DNA from: Actinomycetes bacterium | Lineage (GTDB): Bacteria > Actinomycetota > Acidimicrobiia > Acidimicrobiales > SZUA-35 | Direction: 5' to 3' | DNA: 49,362 bases | NCBI GenBank assembly: GCA_024227975.1 | Contig: JAAETV010000130.1 | Location: 1-49,362 of the forward strand | Shown here: positions 25,401 to 32,356 of the stretch, piece by piece | Layout: each line of letters opens with the position of its first letter | Numbering within the stretch: the stretch's first letter is position 1 | Position numbers and translations under genes: made by a program | Notes under the pieces: generated by a model | What the model saw: only the letters and a program-made list of their open reading frames with translations | What the model was told of the DNA's origin: nothing | Databases searched by the model: none

Positions 25401-25953
25401 GGGTGTAGGTGCGCGATGCCGCCTCATCGGCGACCAGTGAGAACAAGCTGGCGGTTGGCCCGCCATCAATTGATGTCGCGAATTCGAACGAGTCGGCGGC
25501 CTCGAAGTCACCCATAGCGCCGATGTCGATATCCACCTGCAGATTCGATGCCCCGCTGATGTCGAATACCCAAGTCGCCGTGACTGGCCCTGCGTTATCA
25601 CCATTCTCAGTGTCAGCCATGCCGAAGAAGGGGCCGGTGACGTTCTCGTCGATGATCCCTTGACTGTCGGCCGGGAAGACACTGATCGTGTCGTCGAGCA
25701 GAACGAAGGGAATCGACGATGATACCCCCCGCTGGAAGACGTCAAAGCCATCGTCAGGATCGGAGAAGGCGGGCGCCGAATTGGTGAAGCTGATCAGGTT
25801 CACCGACGCACTACCGGTCAGGTCCGACGCCACCACCACGGTGGCGGCGTGAGCGGCCGGGGCAATTGCTGTGGTCAGCAGTGCGGCAAGGACGGCCATC
25901 ACCGCCCCAAGCGCGCCGCTTCGCCTCGAACGATTCTGCCATTGACGGGACAT
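22450..25953 (-). CDS. secreted ExeM/NucH-type nuclease with lamin-tail domain and RTX repeats
   Basis: The protein has 1167 residues from the ATG at 25953, with a GAGGTG ribosome site and a clear signal peptide ending APAAHAA (about 36). Order of regions: an N-terminal beta-rich region (40-245); a lamin-tail (LTD) domain with GDLVITEVMQNP and EWFEVKNQSGAEINLDGWMI (about 255-380); an OB-like region with VKAQGIVTSLF and GFFLQEEDLEAD; an endonuclease/exonuclease/phosphatase domain (about 700-1045) with SMNVLNYF, LGLVELEND, NHLKSKGSPC, IMGDLNAY and SSDHDPLVM; and calcium-binding RTX nonapeptides (GGNGNDVI-like, about 1050-1150). It is an extracellular DNA/RNA-degrading enzyme whose catalytic Asn, Glu, Asp and His are all visible. 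Type I secretion is suggested by RTX repeats in proteobacteria, but here a Sec signal is present. Confidence 0.87.
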   Translation of the reverse strand: MSRQWQNRSRRSGALGAVMAVLAALLTTAIAPAAHAATVVVASDLTGSASVNLISFTNSAPAFSDPDDGFDVFQRGVSSSIPFVLLDDTISVFPADSQGIIDENVTGPFFGMADTENGDNAGPVTATWVFDISGASNLQVDIDIGAMGDFEAADSFEFATSIDGGPTASLFSLVADEAASRTYTLASGATFTLNDPLNAGAVPLSNVLQTLSAPLAGTGSQLTLTMTALTNGGGEGVAFRNIVVSSGDGAGGPAVGDLVITEVMQNPSAVSDSNGEWFEVKNQSGAEINLDGWMISDAGTNSHVISGEVKVPAGGYAVLGINAVSSANGGVAVDYEYSGMFLANSDDEVILTSPGAVEFDRIEYDGGPLWPDPIGASMNLDPPSTEYTSNDDGANWCEGSASFGAGDRGTPGADNTTCETDEPELELIHNIQGSDATVAIGGPVKAQGIVTSLFERDDVLDGFFLQEEDLEADADPDTSEGIFVYCRGNCPAAIATGDVATVIGSATDFQGMSQIDMTGGSVVIESSANPLPTPASVDLPASGPTIAESTFEGVEGMLVTFPDTLAVSEYFQLARFGQIVLTESSRPFQFTHDNAPSVAGYAAFLDDLAQRRIILDDNSNDNNDAVSDGPDEAYYYPEGGLSVGNRFRGGDTITALTGVIHWSWAGSSGTEAWRIRPVPDAYDYTFTPANQAPAAPAPVGGSTTVASMNVLNYFTTIDVTSSGSIGDCGPSGTLDCRGADSSAELDRQRAKIVAAMLGMDADVLGLVELENDGDDASIVDLVAGLNGATAPGTYDHIATGFIGDDAIKVGLIYQPASVAPLGDFAILDSSVDPTFIDTKNRPVLIQTFVENTTQERFTVAVNHLKSKGSPCDDVGDPGLNDGQANCPGTRAAAATALANYLDTDPTNSGDPDFLIMGDLNAYASEDAITALTGVGYTDLMAQFQGSGAYSYVFDGQLGYLDHGLANGSLLPQITGATPWHINADEINVFDYNDDNRDAGESSWERESGVLPTYDPDPLRSSDHDPLVMGLGLDSIPDNPTCQGRPATIIGTPGDDVIVGTSKADVIMTFGGNDEISGGNGNDVICSGYGDDTVNGGNGKDRINGEQGNDTIDGGNGKDTVNGGAGSDEIRGGNGKDSLDGGDGSDNGDGGRGVDSCANFEVVLNCER

Positions 25954-26031
25954 GGCCTTCACCTCTGTTCGCTCTATTGTGTGCGAGCCAGCTCGGCTAC
26001 TCGAGCTTCGGGCTCGGATCGTAAGCGACCA

Positions 26032-26056
26032 TCTTTGCATCAATTGGACATGCAAC
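26032..26056 (-). promoter_or_regulatory. candidate activator site upstream of the secreted nuclease
   Basis: On the minus strand the region reads TTGCATGTCC, a short spacer, then ATGCAAAGA about 79 bases before the start codon; TTGCAT and ATGCAA form a perfect inverted repeat. The same 9-mer ATGCAAAGA occurs in the same orientation about 73 bases before the 5'-nucleotidase start at 34135. A TACGAT that could be a -10 box lies downstream of it. Confidence 0.4.
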
Positions 26057-26126
26057 ACCTAACTTCAACAATGAGATATCGACCACGGACGGGACACAGG
26101 CTGGCGGTGAGAGCCGCTACCCGAAG

Positions 26127-27173
26127 CTAGTGACCAGATGCCGGCAGGGTGATGGCGGCCAGCTCAGCGGCCACGGCGTTTCGAGTGTCGGCCGATGCGA
26201 ACGACGCAGCGAGGGCATCCAATTGCATGGCGAGATGATCGGCAGGGGTGACACCGAGATATCGGCTGGCAACAATCAGCTCATTGTTGAGATCGGTGGC
26301 GAACCAACCGGGATCATCGGTATTGAGGCAAACCCGTACCCCGGCCGCCCTGAGCTCGGGGAGTGGATGATCCTCCAGGGTGGAAACGACTTGGAGCAGG
26401 TCGTTCGACGTCGGGCAGACCTCGAGCATCGTGCCCCGCTCACCGAGCTCAGCTACCAGGGCCGGGTCTTCGAGGCAACGGACCCCGTGGCCGATCCGCT
26501 CGGCCTGCAGATCATCGAGTGCGGCCCAGATGCTGTGGGCTCCTTCGGTCTCGCCGGCGTGGGGTACCGAGTGCAGACCCAAGGACCGAGCCCGGGCGAA
26601 GTGTGGAGCGAAAGGCTCGGCCGGGCACCCGACCTCGTAGCCGCCAAGGCCGATGGCGACAAGCCCGTCAGGGGTATCAGCACTTTCGAGGTAATCGATC
26701 GTGACCGAGTTGTCGGGCCTCTCGAGATCGCGGGGGATATCGATCACCCAGCTGATGTCAACGCCGAGGTCCGAGGCCCGGCGGCGGCCTTCGTTCAACC
26801 CATCTCGGTAGTCGGCGGGGGTCATGCCGGGACGATCATCTCGTCCCATGAAGTGGGTGAAGGCGGTAGTGGTGACCTCGGCGTAGAGGACGTTTTGGCC
26901 GGCCAGGGTGGTCGCCAGATCGGTGGTGACGGTGGCCAGGTCTTCCCCAGTATGCAGTAGCGACAATCCGTAGAAGAACTGGGCGGCGAAGTCGGGGAAG
27001 CCATCGAAGGAGAAGCGCTCAGGCAGTCCATCGGGCCAGATCCCGCTGGGGTCGACTCCATGGCGGGCTGACAGCACGGCGATCGTTTCGACCGACATCG
27101 ACCCCTCGAGGTGGAGGTGCAGTTCGACCTTGGGTAGGGCCTCAATCCAAGAGCTGACCGTGTCGGTGATCAT
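26127..27173 (-). CDS. add: adenosine deaminase family protein
   Basis: The 348-residue protein has every metal and active-site motif of adenosine deaminase: KVELHLHLEGS near the start (His19, His21), HAGE, RIGHGVRCL, EVCPTSN and LNTDDP. The enzyme deaminates adenosine or a related 6-aminopurine nucleoside to the inosine form, using zinc. Related members act on aminofutalosine or adenine, so substrate specificity is not certain. It lies upstream of the secreted nuclease and in the same direction, separated by 173 bases. Together with the secreted 5'-nucleotidase at 32-34 kb it would complete a route from extracellular nucleic acids to inosine. It is divergent from hypF across a 102-base spacer. 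Confidence 0.9.
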   Translation of the reverse strand: MITDTVSSWIEALPKVELHLHLEGSMSVETIAVLSARHGVDPSGIWPDGLPERFSFDGFPDFAAQFFYGLSLLHTGEDLATVTTDLATTLAGQNVLYAEVTTTAFTHFMGRDDRPGMTPADYRDGLNEGRRRASDLGVDISWVIDIPRDLERPDNSVTIDYLESADTPDGLVAIGLGGYEVGCPAEPFAPHFARARSLGLHSVPHAGETEGAHSIWAALDDLQAERIGHGVRCLEDPALVAELGERGTMLEVCPTSNDLLQVVSTLEDHPLPELRAAGVRVCLNTDDPGWFATDLNNELIVASRYLGVTPADHLAMQLDALAASFASADTRNAVAAELAAITLPASGH

Positions 27174-27275
27174 CGGCTCAGCATGCCGCTACCGAACGTC
27201 AATGAGTCATTCGGGTTGATCGGAACAGGGTCAGTGCGGCTCTGCGACCATCAGTGCGCGTGGTAGACCGGTCTG

Positions 27276-29585
27276 ATGCAGCGTCGACGGCTACGGGTGA
27301 CGGGGACGGTGCAGGGGGTTGGGTTTCGGCCGTTCGTGGCCAGTTTGGCGAGAAGGCTGTCGGTCGCTGGTGCCATCGGCAACGACGAGCACGGTGTCTG
27401 GTGCGAAGCCCAGGCACCACACGCGGTCATCCGCCAGTTCTGCCACGCGCTGAAGGCCGAGGCGCCGCCACTGGCCAGAGTGACCGGGATCCAAAGCGAA
27501 GCAATCGACGTGATCTCGGGCCAGAGCGGGTTCACCATCAAGGTCAGCCAGCCGGCCGGCAAGACGAACACCATCTCGATCCCACCCGATGTCGCCCCCT
27601 GTTCGGCCTGCCGGGCCGAGATCGACGATCCACACGATCGTCGCTACCACTATCCATTCACCTGCTGCACCAATTGCGGCCCCCGCTACACGGTGGTTCG
27701 TTCCATGCCCTATGACCGGGAGCGCACATCACTGGACGACTTCCCCCTCTGCGACGAGTGTCAGGCCGAGTACGAGAGCCCCGACAACCGCCGCTATCAC
27801 GCCCAGGCCACCTGCTGCCCGGCTTGCGGGCCCACACTGGCCCTCCTCCCGGTATCACCACCGGAGGCCGCTGGTTGGTCGCCGCATGGGGACCCGATCA
27901 AGGGGGCCAGTCAGATGCTCGACAACGGATCGATCGTGGCTCTCAAAGGAGTTGGGGGCTATCAGCTGTTGTGCCGGGCCGACCGCGAGCCAGCGGTCAC
28001 CCGGCTACGGCTGGCCAAACAACGAGACCAGAAACCGTTCGCCATCTTGGTGGCCGACATCGAACAGGCCCGCCAACTCGTTGTCCTCGACGAGGCCCAA
28101 TCCCAGACCCTGACCGCACCGGAGGCCCCAATCGTGTTGGTGCCGCGAACCGGGGTCGGCCCGATCGCCGCCTCAGTGGCTCCCGACACTGAGCTGCTCG
28201 GCGTCATGCTCCCAGCCGCACCGATCCACCAGCTTCTGAGCACAGCCTGTGGGGTGCCCTTGGTCTGCACCAGTGGCAACCATGCCGACGACCCGATCAT
28301 CATCGACGACGGTGAGGCGCTGGAACGCCTCGGTGACATCGCCGACGCCTTCCTCGTCCATGATCGGGCCATCGCCCGCCGTGCCGATGACTCGGTCGGA
28401 CGGATCACCAATGGTCGTCTCCAGCTGCTGCGCCGCGCCCGCGGCTTCGCTCCCCGACCAGTCCGGCTCGCTTCCGACGGGCCGCCGGTGCTGGCGGTGG
28501 GTGCAGAGCTGAAGAACACAGTCTGCCTGGCCGTCGGTCGTGAGGCCCACCTCTCGGTCCATCTCGGTGATCTCGAACACGTAGCGACCCTGGAGGCGTT
28601 CGAGCACACCATCGGGGATCTCCTCGACCTGACCGGCACCACCCCTGCGCTCGTGGTGCACGATGCCCATCCGGAGTATCTGTCTTCGAAGTTCGCCACG
28701 GCCCAGGATCTGGCACCGACCCTGGCGGTTCAGCATCACCATGCCCACCTGGTGGCATGCCTGGTTGACAACGCCCACCCCGGCCTCGCCATCGGTGTCA
28801 CCTTCGACGGGGCCGGTTGGGGCCGCGACGGCACGCTGTGGGGCGGCGATTTCCTGATCGGCGACGCATCAGGATTCCGACGGGCGGCCCACCTACGGCC
28901 GGTTCCAGTGCCAGGTGGCACCGCGGCGGTGCGCCAGCCGTGGCGGATGCTGATAGCACACCTCTCGACTGGGATCGACGGGGCCAGCGGTGTTGAGAAC
29001 GCTCAAAAGTTGCCGGTCCTGGCCCGTCACGCCGCCGACCTCGACACAGTTGCTGCGCTCTGTGAGTCCGGACGGTCGATCATGACGTGGTCGATGGGCC
29101 GCCTCTTCGACGCAGTCTCCGCCCTGTGCGACCTGGCCGACATCTCTCACTACGAAGGCCAGGCCGCCATCCTCCTCGAACAGGCGGCGACCAGGACCTC
29201 GACCGAGCCTGATGAGCGCTACCACTGGAACGTAACCGGTCACGACCCACTCGTCATCGACCCGACGCCATTGATGCAAGCGACGGTCGACGATCGACTG
29301 CGAGGCCTCGACGCCGGCGTGATCGCCGCCAAGTTCCACCACAGTGTGGCTTGGCTGATCGTCGATGTCTGCCGCCGGCTCCGTGCCCGGACCGGGCTCG
29401 AGACGGCGGTGCTCAGTGGTGGGGTGTTTCAAAACCAACGTCTGGTCGAACTGGCGGTGCCGATGCTCATCAACCAAGGATTCGAGGTACTGCGCCACGC
29501 CCAGGTGCCACCGAACGACGGTGGGATCGCGCTGGGGCAGGTAGCGATCGGTCGGGCCCATCTCGTGGGAGCCCACCAGTCCTGA
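27276..29585 (+). CDS. hypF: [NiFe] hydrogenase maturation carbamoyltransferase HypF
   Basis: The 769-residue protein has the full HypF order. An acylphosphatase domain comes first (RLRVTGTVQGVGFRPFVASLARR). Two CxxC zinc modules follow (CSACRAEI, CCTNCGPRYT; LCDECQAEY, CCPACGP). Next is a YrdC/Sua5-like domain (GSIVALKGVGGYQLLCRA; RLAKQRDQKPFAILV). Last is a Kae1-like domain (VQHHHAHLVACLVDN; TFDGAGWGRDGTLWGGDF; AVLSGGVFQN). HypF uses carbamoyl phosphate and ATP to carbamoylate the C-terminal Cys of HypE, the source of the cyanide ligands of the hydrogenase active site. It converges on hypE with a 17-base gap. It is therefore not in the hypCDE transcript. Confidence 0.95.
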   Translation: MQRRRLRVTGTVQGVGFRPFVASLARRLSVAGAIGNDEHGVWCEAQAPHAVIRQFCHALKAEAPPLARVTGIQSEAIDVISGQSGFTIKVSQPAGKTNTISIPPDVAPCSACRAEIDDPHDRRYHYPFTCCTNCGPRYTVVRSMPYDRERTSLDDFPLCDECQAEYESPDNRRYHAQATCCPACGPTLALLPVSPPEAAGWSPHGDPIKGASQMLDNGSIVALKGVGGYQLLCRADREPAVTRLRLAKQRDQKPFAILVADIEQARQLVVLDEAQSQTLTAPEAPIVLVPRTGVGPIAASVAPDTELLGVMLPAAPIHQLLSTACGVPLVCTSGNHADDPIIIDDGEALERLGDIADAFLVHDRAIARRADDSVGRITNGRLQLLRRARGFAPRPVRLASDGPPVLAVGAELKNTVCLAVGREAHLSVHLGDLEHVATLEAFEHTIGDLLDLTGTTPALVVHDAHPEYLSSKFATAQDLAPTLAVQHHHAHLVACLVDNAHPGLAIGVTFDGAGWGRDGTLWGGDFLIGDASGFRRAAHLRPVPVPGGTAAVRQPWRMLIAHLSTGIDGASGVENAQKLPVLARHAADLDTVAALCESGRSIMTWSMGRLFDAVSALCDLADISHYEGQAAILLEQAATRTSTEPDERYHWNVTGHDPLVIDPTPLMQATVDDRLRGLDAGVIAAKFHHSVAWLIVDVCRRLRARTGLETAVLSGGVFQNQRLVELAVPMLINQGFEVLRHAQVPPNDGGIALGQVAIGRAHLVGAHQS

Positions 29586-29602
29586 CCCTCGCCGCGGCCT
29601 GA

Positions 29603-30694
29603 TCAGCAGATACGGGGCAGGGGGTCGCCGACCAGCATGTCAACGATCCTGGTCCCGCCGAAGGTGGTCTGGACTGCGACCAGTCCGGGATGATCCTCAG
29701 TGATCGCGCCGATGACGACCGCCCCTCGGCCGGCGTCAGAGCGGGCCATGGCGGCCACGGCGTCGGGGGCCCGCTCCTCGGGTACCACGACCAACATTTT
29801 GCCCTCGTTGGCGATGTACAAGGGGTCGAGGCCCAACAGTTCGCAGGCACCACCGACCGGGCCGCAAACCGGCAGCCGGTCCTCGAACAGCTTGACCCCG
29901 AGTCCGGTGGCGATCGCCAGTTCATTGCACGACGACGCCAGACCGCCTCTGGTCGGGTCGCGAAGCCAACGGGTTTCAGGAACCGCGGCCAGCAGTCCGG
30001 CCACCATTTCATGCAATGGCGCGGTATCTGATTCGACGGCGGCCGATATGGCCAGCTCCCCCCGGGCCACCAAGACGGCGATGCCATGATCACCGAGCGT
30101 TCCCGACACGATGACGGCATCACCGGCCGAGACTGTACCGGTCCCGAGGACGCAGTCGTTTCGCACGTGGCCGATCCCGGTGGTCGTGAGATAGCAGCCA
30201 TCGGCCGCACCCCTCTCCACCACCTTGGTGTCACCGGTGACGATGTCTACTCCGGCCCGGTCGGCAGCGCGGGCGACGTCGCTGACGACCTGTCGTAACT
30301 CGTCGACGGCAAACCCCTCTTCCAGCACCAATGAGAGGGACAGCGCCACCGGTGTTGCTCCCATCGCCGCCAGATCATTGATCGTCCCGTTGACGGCCAG
30401 ATCGCCGATCGATCCCCCGGGGAACCATCGAGGAGTCACGACAAAGGCGTCGGTGGTGAACGCCACCCGGTGGCCGTTGGGGACATCGAGTACCGCCCCA
30501 TCGTCGACCCGGTCGAGGATCGGATTGGAGAAGGCGGGGCGAATCACCGCTTCGAAGAGCGCCTGGCTCGCCTTTCCACCAGCCCCATGGGCCATGGTGA
30601 TGACATCGTCGGTGAGCTTGGGCGCCCTGCGGCGCCACGCCTCGACCCGTTCCAGCACCTGGTCGCGGGGGGTGAGATCCTCGTCGGAGGCCAT
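29603..30694 (-). CDS. hypE: hydrogenase maturation protein HypE
   Basis: The 363-residue protein of the AIR-synthase/ThiL-like fold shows ITMAHGAGGKASQALFE, then LDRVDDGAVLD, FTTDAFVVTPRWFPGGSIGDLAVNGTINDLAAMGA, VTGDTKVVERG and DPTRGGLASSCNELA. It ends PRIC, the invariant C-terminal Cys that HypF carbamoylates and HypE dehydrates to thiocyanate with ATP. The gene is 12 bases downstream of hypD on the same strand, within a hypC-hypD-hypE operon. All key elements are intact, so it should be functional if a hydrogenase is present elsewhere in the genome. Confidence 0.95.
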   Translation of the reverse strand: MASDEDLTPRDQVLERVEAWRRRAPKLTDDVITMAHGAGGKASQALFEAVIRPAFSNPILDRVDDGAVLDVPNGHRVAFTTDAFVVTPRWFPGGSIGDLAVNGTINDLAAMGATPVALSLSLVLEEGFAVDELRQVVSDVARAADRAGVDIVTGDTKVVERGAADGCYLTTTGIGHVRNDCVLGTGTVSAGDAVIVSGTLGDHGIAVLVARGELAISAAVESDTAPLHEMVAGLLAAVPETRWLRDPTRGGLASSCNELAIATGLGVKLFEDRLPVCGPVGGACELLGLDPLYIANEGKMLVVVPEERAPDAVAAMARSDAGRGAVVIGAITEDHPGLVAVQTTFGGTRIVDMLVGDPLPRIC

Positions 30695-30706
30695 ACGTCG
30701 ACGAAC

Positions 30707-31834
30707 CTACTCAGCCTGAACTGGTATCGGAACACGGGGTGAATAGCGGCCATTGCTGTAGTAGGCGGCGCACGCTCCTTCAGCGGACACCATGCAGGCT
30801 CCGATCGGGGACTCCGGTGTGCAAGCGGTGCCGAAGACCTTGCACTGCCAGGGGCGCATCGCACCCCTGAGGATCTCACCGCACTGGCAAGCCCTGGGAT
30901 CGGCCACTCGCAAGCCGGGTACACCGTAGAGCAGCTCAGCGTCCCAGTCGGCGAAGTCGGACCCGATGGCCAGGCCGCTCTCGGGGATGAAACCAAGCCC
31001 TCGCCATTCGAAGTGGGGGCGGACGACGAACACCTCTCGCAGCAGTCGCCGCGCTACGGCGTTGCCCCCGTCGGCGACCACCCGGCGGTACTGGTTCTCG
31101 ACCTCGCAGCGGCCGTCGGCCAGTTGGCGCAACAGCATGGCGACACCCTGCAGGATGTCGATCGGCTCGAACCCGGCAATCACGACCGGGCGGCCATACT
31201 GTTCAGCCACGAACTGGTAGGGCCCGGTCCCGATCACGGTCGAAACATGGCCCGGGCCTAGGAAGCCGTCGAGATCGAGGCCCGGCGAGTCGAGGATCGC
31301 TTCCAGGGGCGGACCGATGGTCACATGGTTCGAGAAGACGCTGAAGTTGGCGACAGCTCGATCGCGAGCCTGGAGCAAGGTGGCAGCGGTCGACGGTGCG
31401 GTCGTTTCGAATCCGACAGCCAGGAACACCACCCTGCGAGCAGGCTCCCGTTCGGCGAGGGCCAGGGCGTCGAGTGGCGAGTACACCACCCGCACATCGG
31501 CTCCGGTGGCCTTGGCTTCGAGGAGCGATGAGCTCCCGCCTGGTACTCGGAGCATGTCCCCGAAACAGCACAATGTCACCCCGTCGGTGGTGGCGATGGC
31601 GATGGCATCATCGACTCGACCCATCGGGATCACACAGACCGGGCACCCCGGACCGTGAACCAGTTCGATGTTCTCGGGGAGCAGCATCTCGAGGCCATGA
31701 CGGTAGATGGCGTGGGTATGGCCACCACAGACCTCCATGAACTTCCGGTTGGGCTGGTCAGCAGCCAGCTCGGCGATCTCAGCCAACAGCACCGAGGCTG
31801 CCTTTGGATCTCGGTACTCGTCGACGAACTTCAT
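30707..31834 (-). CDS. hypD: hydrogenase maturation protein HypD
   Basis: The protein has 375 residues from the ATG at 31834 (MKFVDEYRDP). Conserved HypD motifs are present: FMEVCGGHTHAIYRHGL, LVHGPGCPVCVIPMGRVD, FLAVGFETTAPSTAA, FSNHVTIGPPL and GFEPIDILQGVAMLLRQ. The C-terminal Cys cluster (CQCGEILRGAMRPWQCKVFGTACTPESPIGACMVSAEGAC) would hold the [4Fe-4S] centre. With HypC it forms the scaffold on which Fe(CN)2CO is assembled, receiving cyanide from HypE. It is followed by hypE after 12 bases and preceded by hypC with a 76-base gap. Confidence 0.95.
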   Translation of the reverse strand: MKFVDEYRDPKAASVLLAEIAELAADQPNRKFMEVCGGHTHAIYRHGLEMLLPENIELVHGPGCPVCVIPMGRVDDAIAIATTDGVTLCCFGDMLRVPGGSSSLLEAKATGADVRVVYSPLDALALAEREPARRVVFLAVGFETTAPSTAATLLQARDRAVANFSVFSNHVTIGPPLEAILDSPGLDLDGFLGPGHVSTVIGTGPYQFVAEQYGRPVVIAGFEPIDILQGVAMLLRQLADGRCEVENQYRRVVADGGNAVARRLLREVFVVRPHFEWRGLGFIPESGLAIGSDFADWDAELLYGVPGLRVADPRACQCGEILRGAMRPWQCKVFGTACTPESPIGACMVSAEGACAAYYSNGRYSPRVPIPVQAE

Positions 31835-31910
31835 GCGGCTTCGACTCCTGTCATGATCTGGTCGTCGCACCGGGCACCGGGCACCGAGCGAGGCGAGGAG
31901 CGCCGGATCG

Positions 31911-32180
31911 TCATGGCTGTTCGGTGGAGAAAGCGTCGACCTCGTCGTCGTACACCGAGCCGATCTCTCGCATGAAGGCCAGGGTCTCCTGGGCCTGGGT
32001 TTCGTCGATCTTGCCCATGGCGAAACCCACGTGAAGGAGGACCCAGTCGCCTATTATCAGCCCCTCATCGTCGACCATGATCGTGTTCACCTCGCGCTGG
32101 GCACCCTCGACGTCAACCACGGCGGTGTGCTTCTCCGCTGGGCCGATACTGACAACGCGAGCAGGTATTCCGACACACAT
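31911..32180 (-). CDS. hypC: hydrogenase maturation chaperone HypC
   Basis: The protein has 89 residues from the ATG at 32180, which gives the family's required MCVGIPARVV start, with Cys2 the iron ligand after Met removal. Upstream in-frame codons are not part of the family. Further motifs are AVVDVEGAQREV and LIIGDWVLLHVGFAMGKID. HypC carries the Fe(CN)2CO unit between HypD and the hydrogenase large subunit. It is the first gene of hypC-hypD-hypE. hypA, hypB, an endopeptidase and the hydrogenase subunits are not in the window. Confidence 0.95.
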   Translation of the reverse strand: MCVGIPARVVSIGPAEKHTAVVDVEGAQREVNTIMVDDEGLIIGDWVLLHVGFAMGKIDETQAQETLAFMREIGSVYDDEVDAFSTEQP

Positions 32181-32280
32181 CAGGGGCTTGGTTCTGCTAG
32201 AGCGATCGTGCTCAGCGTCGGGATCGTCACGGAGTCGCAAGCATAGGCCACCAACCAGGGTGGTTCTCCCCAGCCAGAAA

Positions 32281-32319
32281 CAGTCCGGCCCGCAGCCTCG
32301 ATGGCTGCGGGCCGGACTG
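32281..32319. terminator. strong hairpin terminator after the 5'-nucleotidase gene
   Basis: A perfect 17-base-pair stem begins CAGTCCGGCC and closes GGCCGGACTG, with a five-base loop. It lies 38 bases beyond the nucleotidase stop (minus strand) and upstream of hypC, so it separates the two transcripts. There is no clear U-run. Confidence 0.85.
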
Positions 32320-32356
32320 ACCCAACTACATTCTCAATGAAACTGCCGCGTCAGCC

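Noticed and set aside
31848..31900. Short GGGCACC direct repeat between hypD and hypC
   Set aside because: It is only two adjacent seven-base copies in GC-rich DNA with no dyad or promoter context; likely chance.
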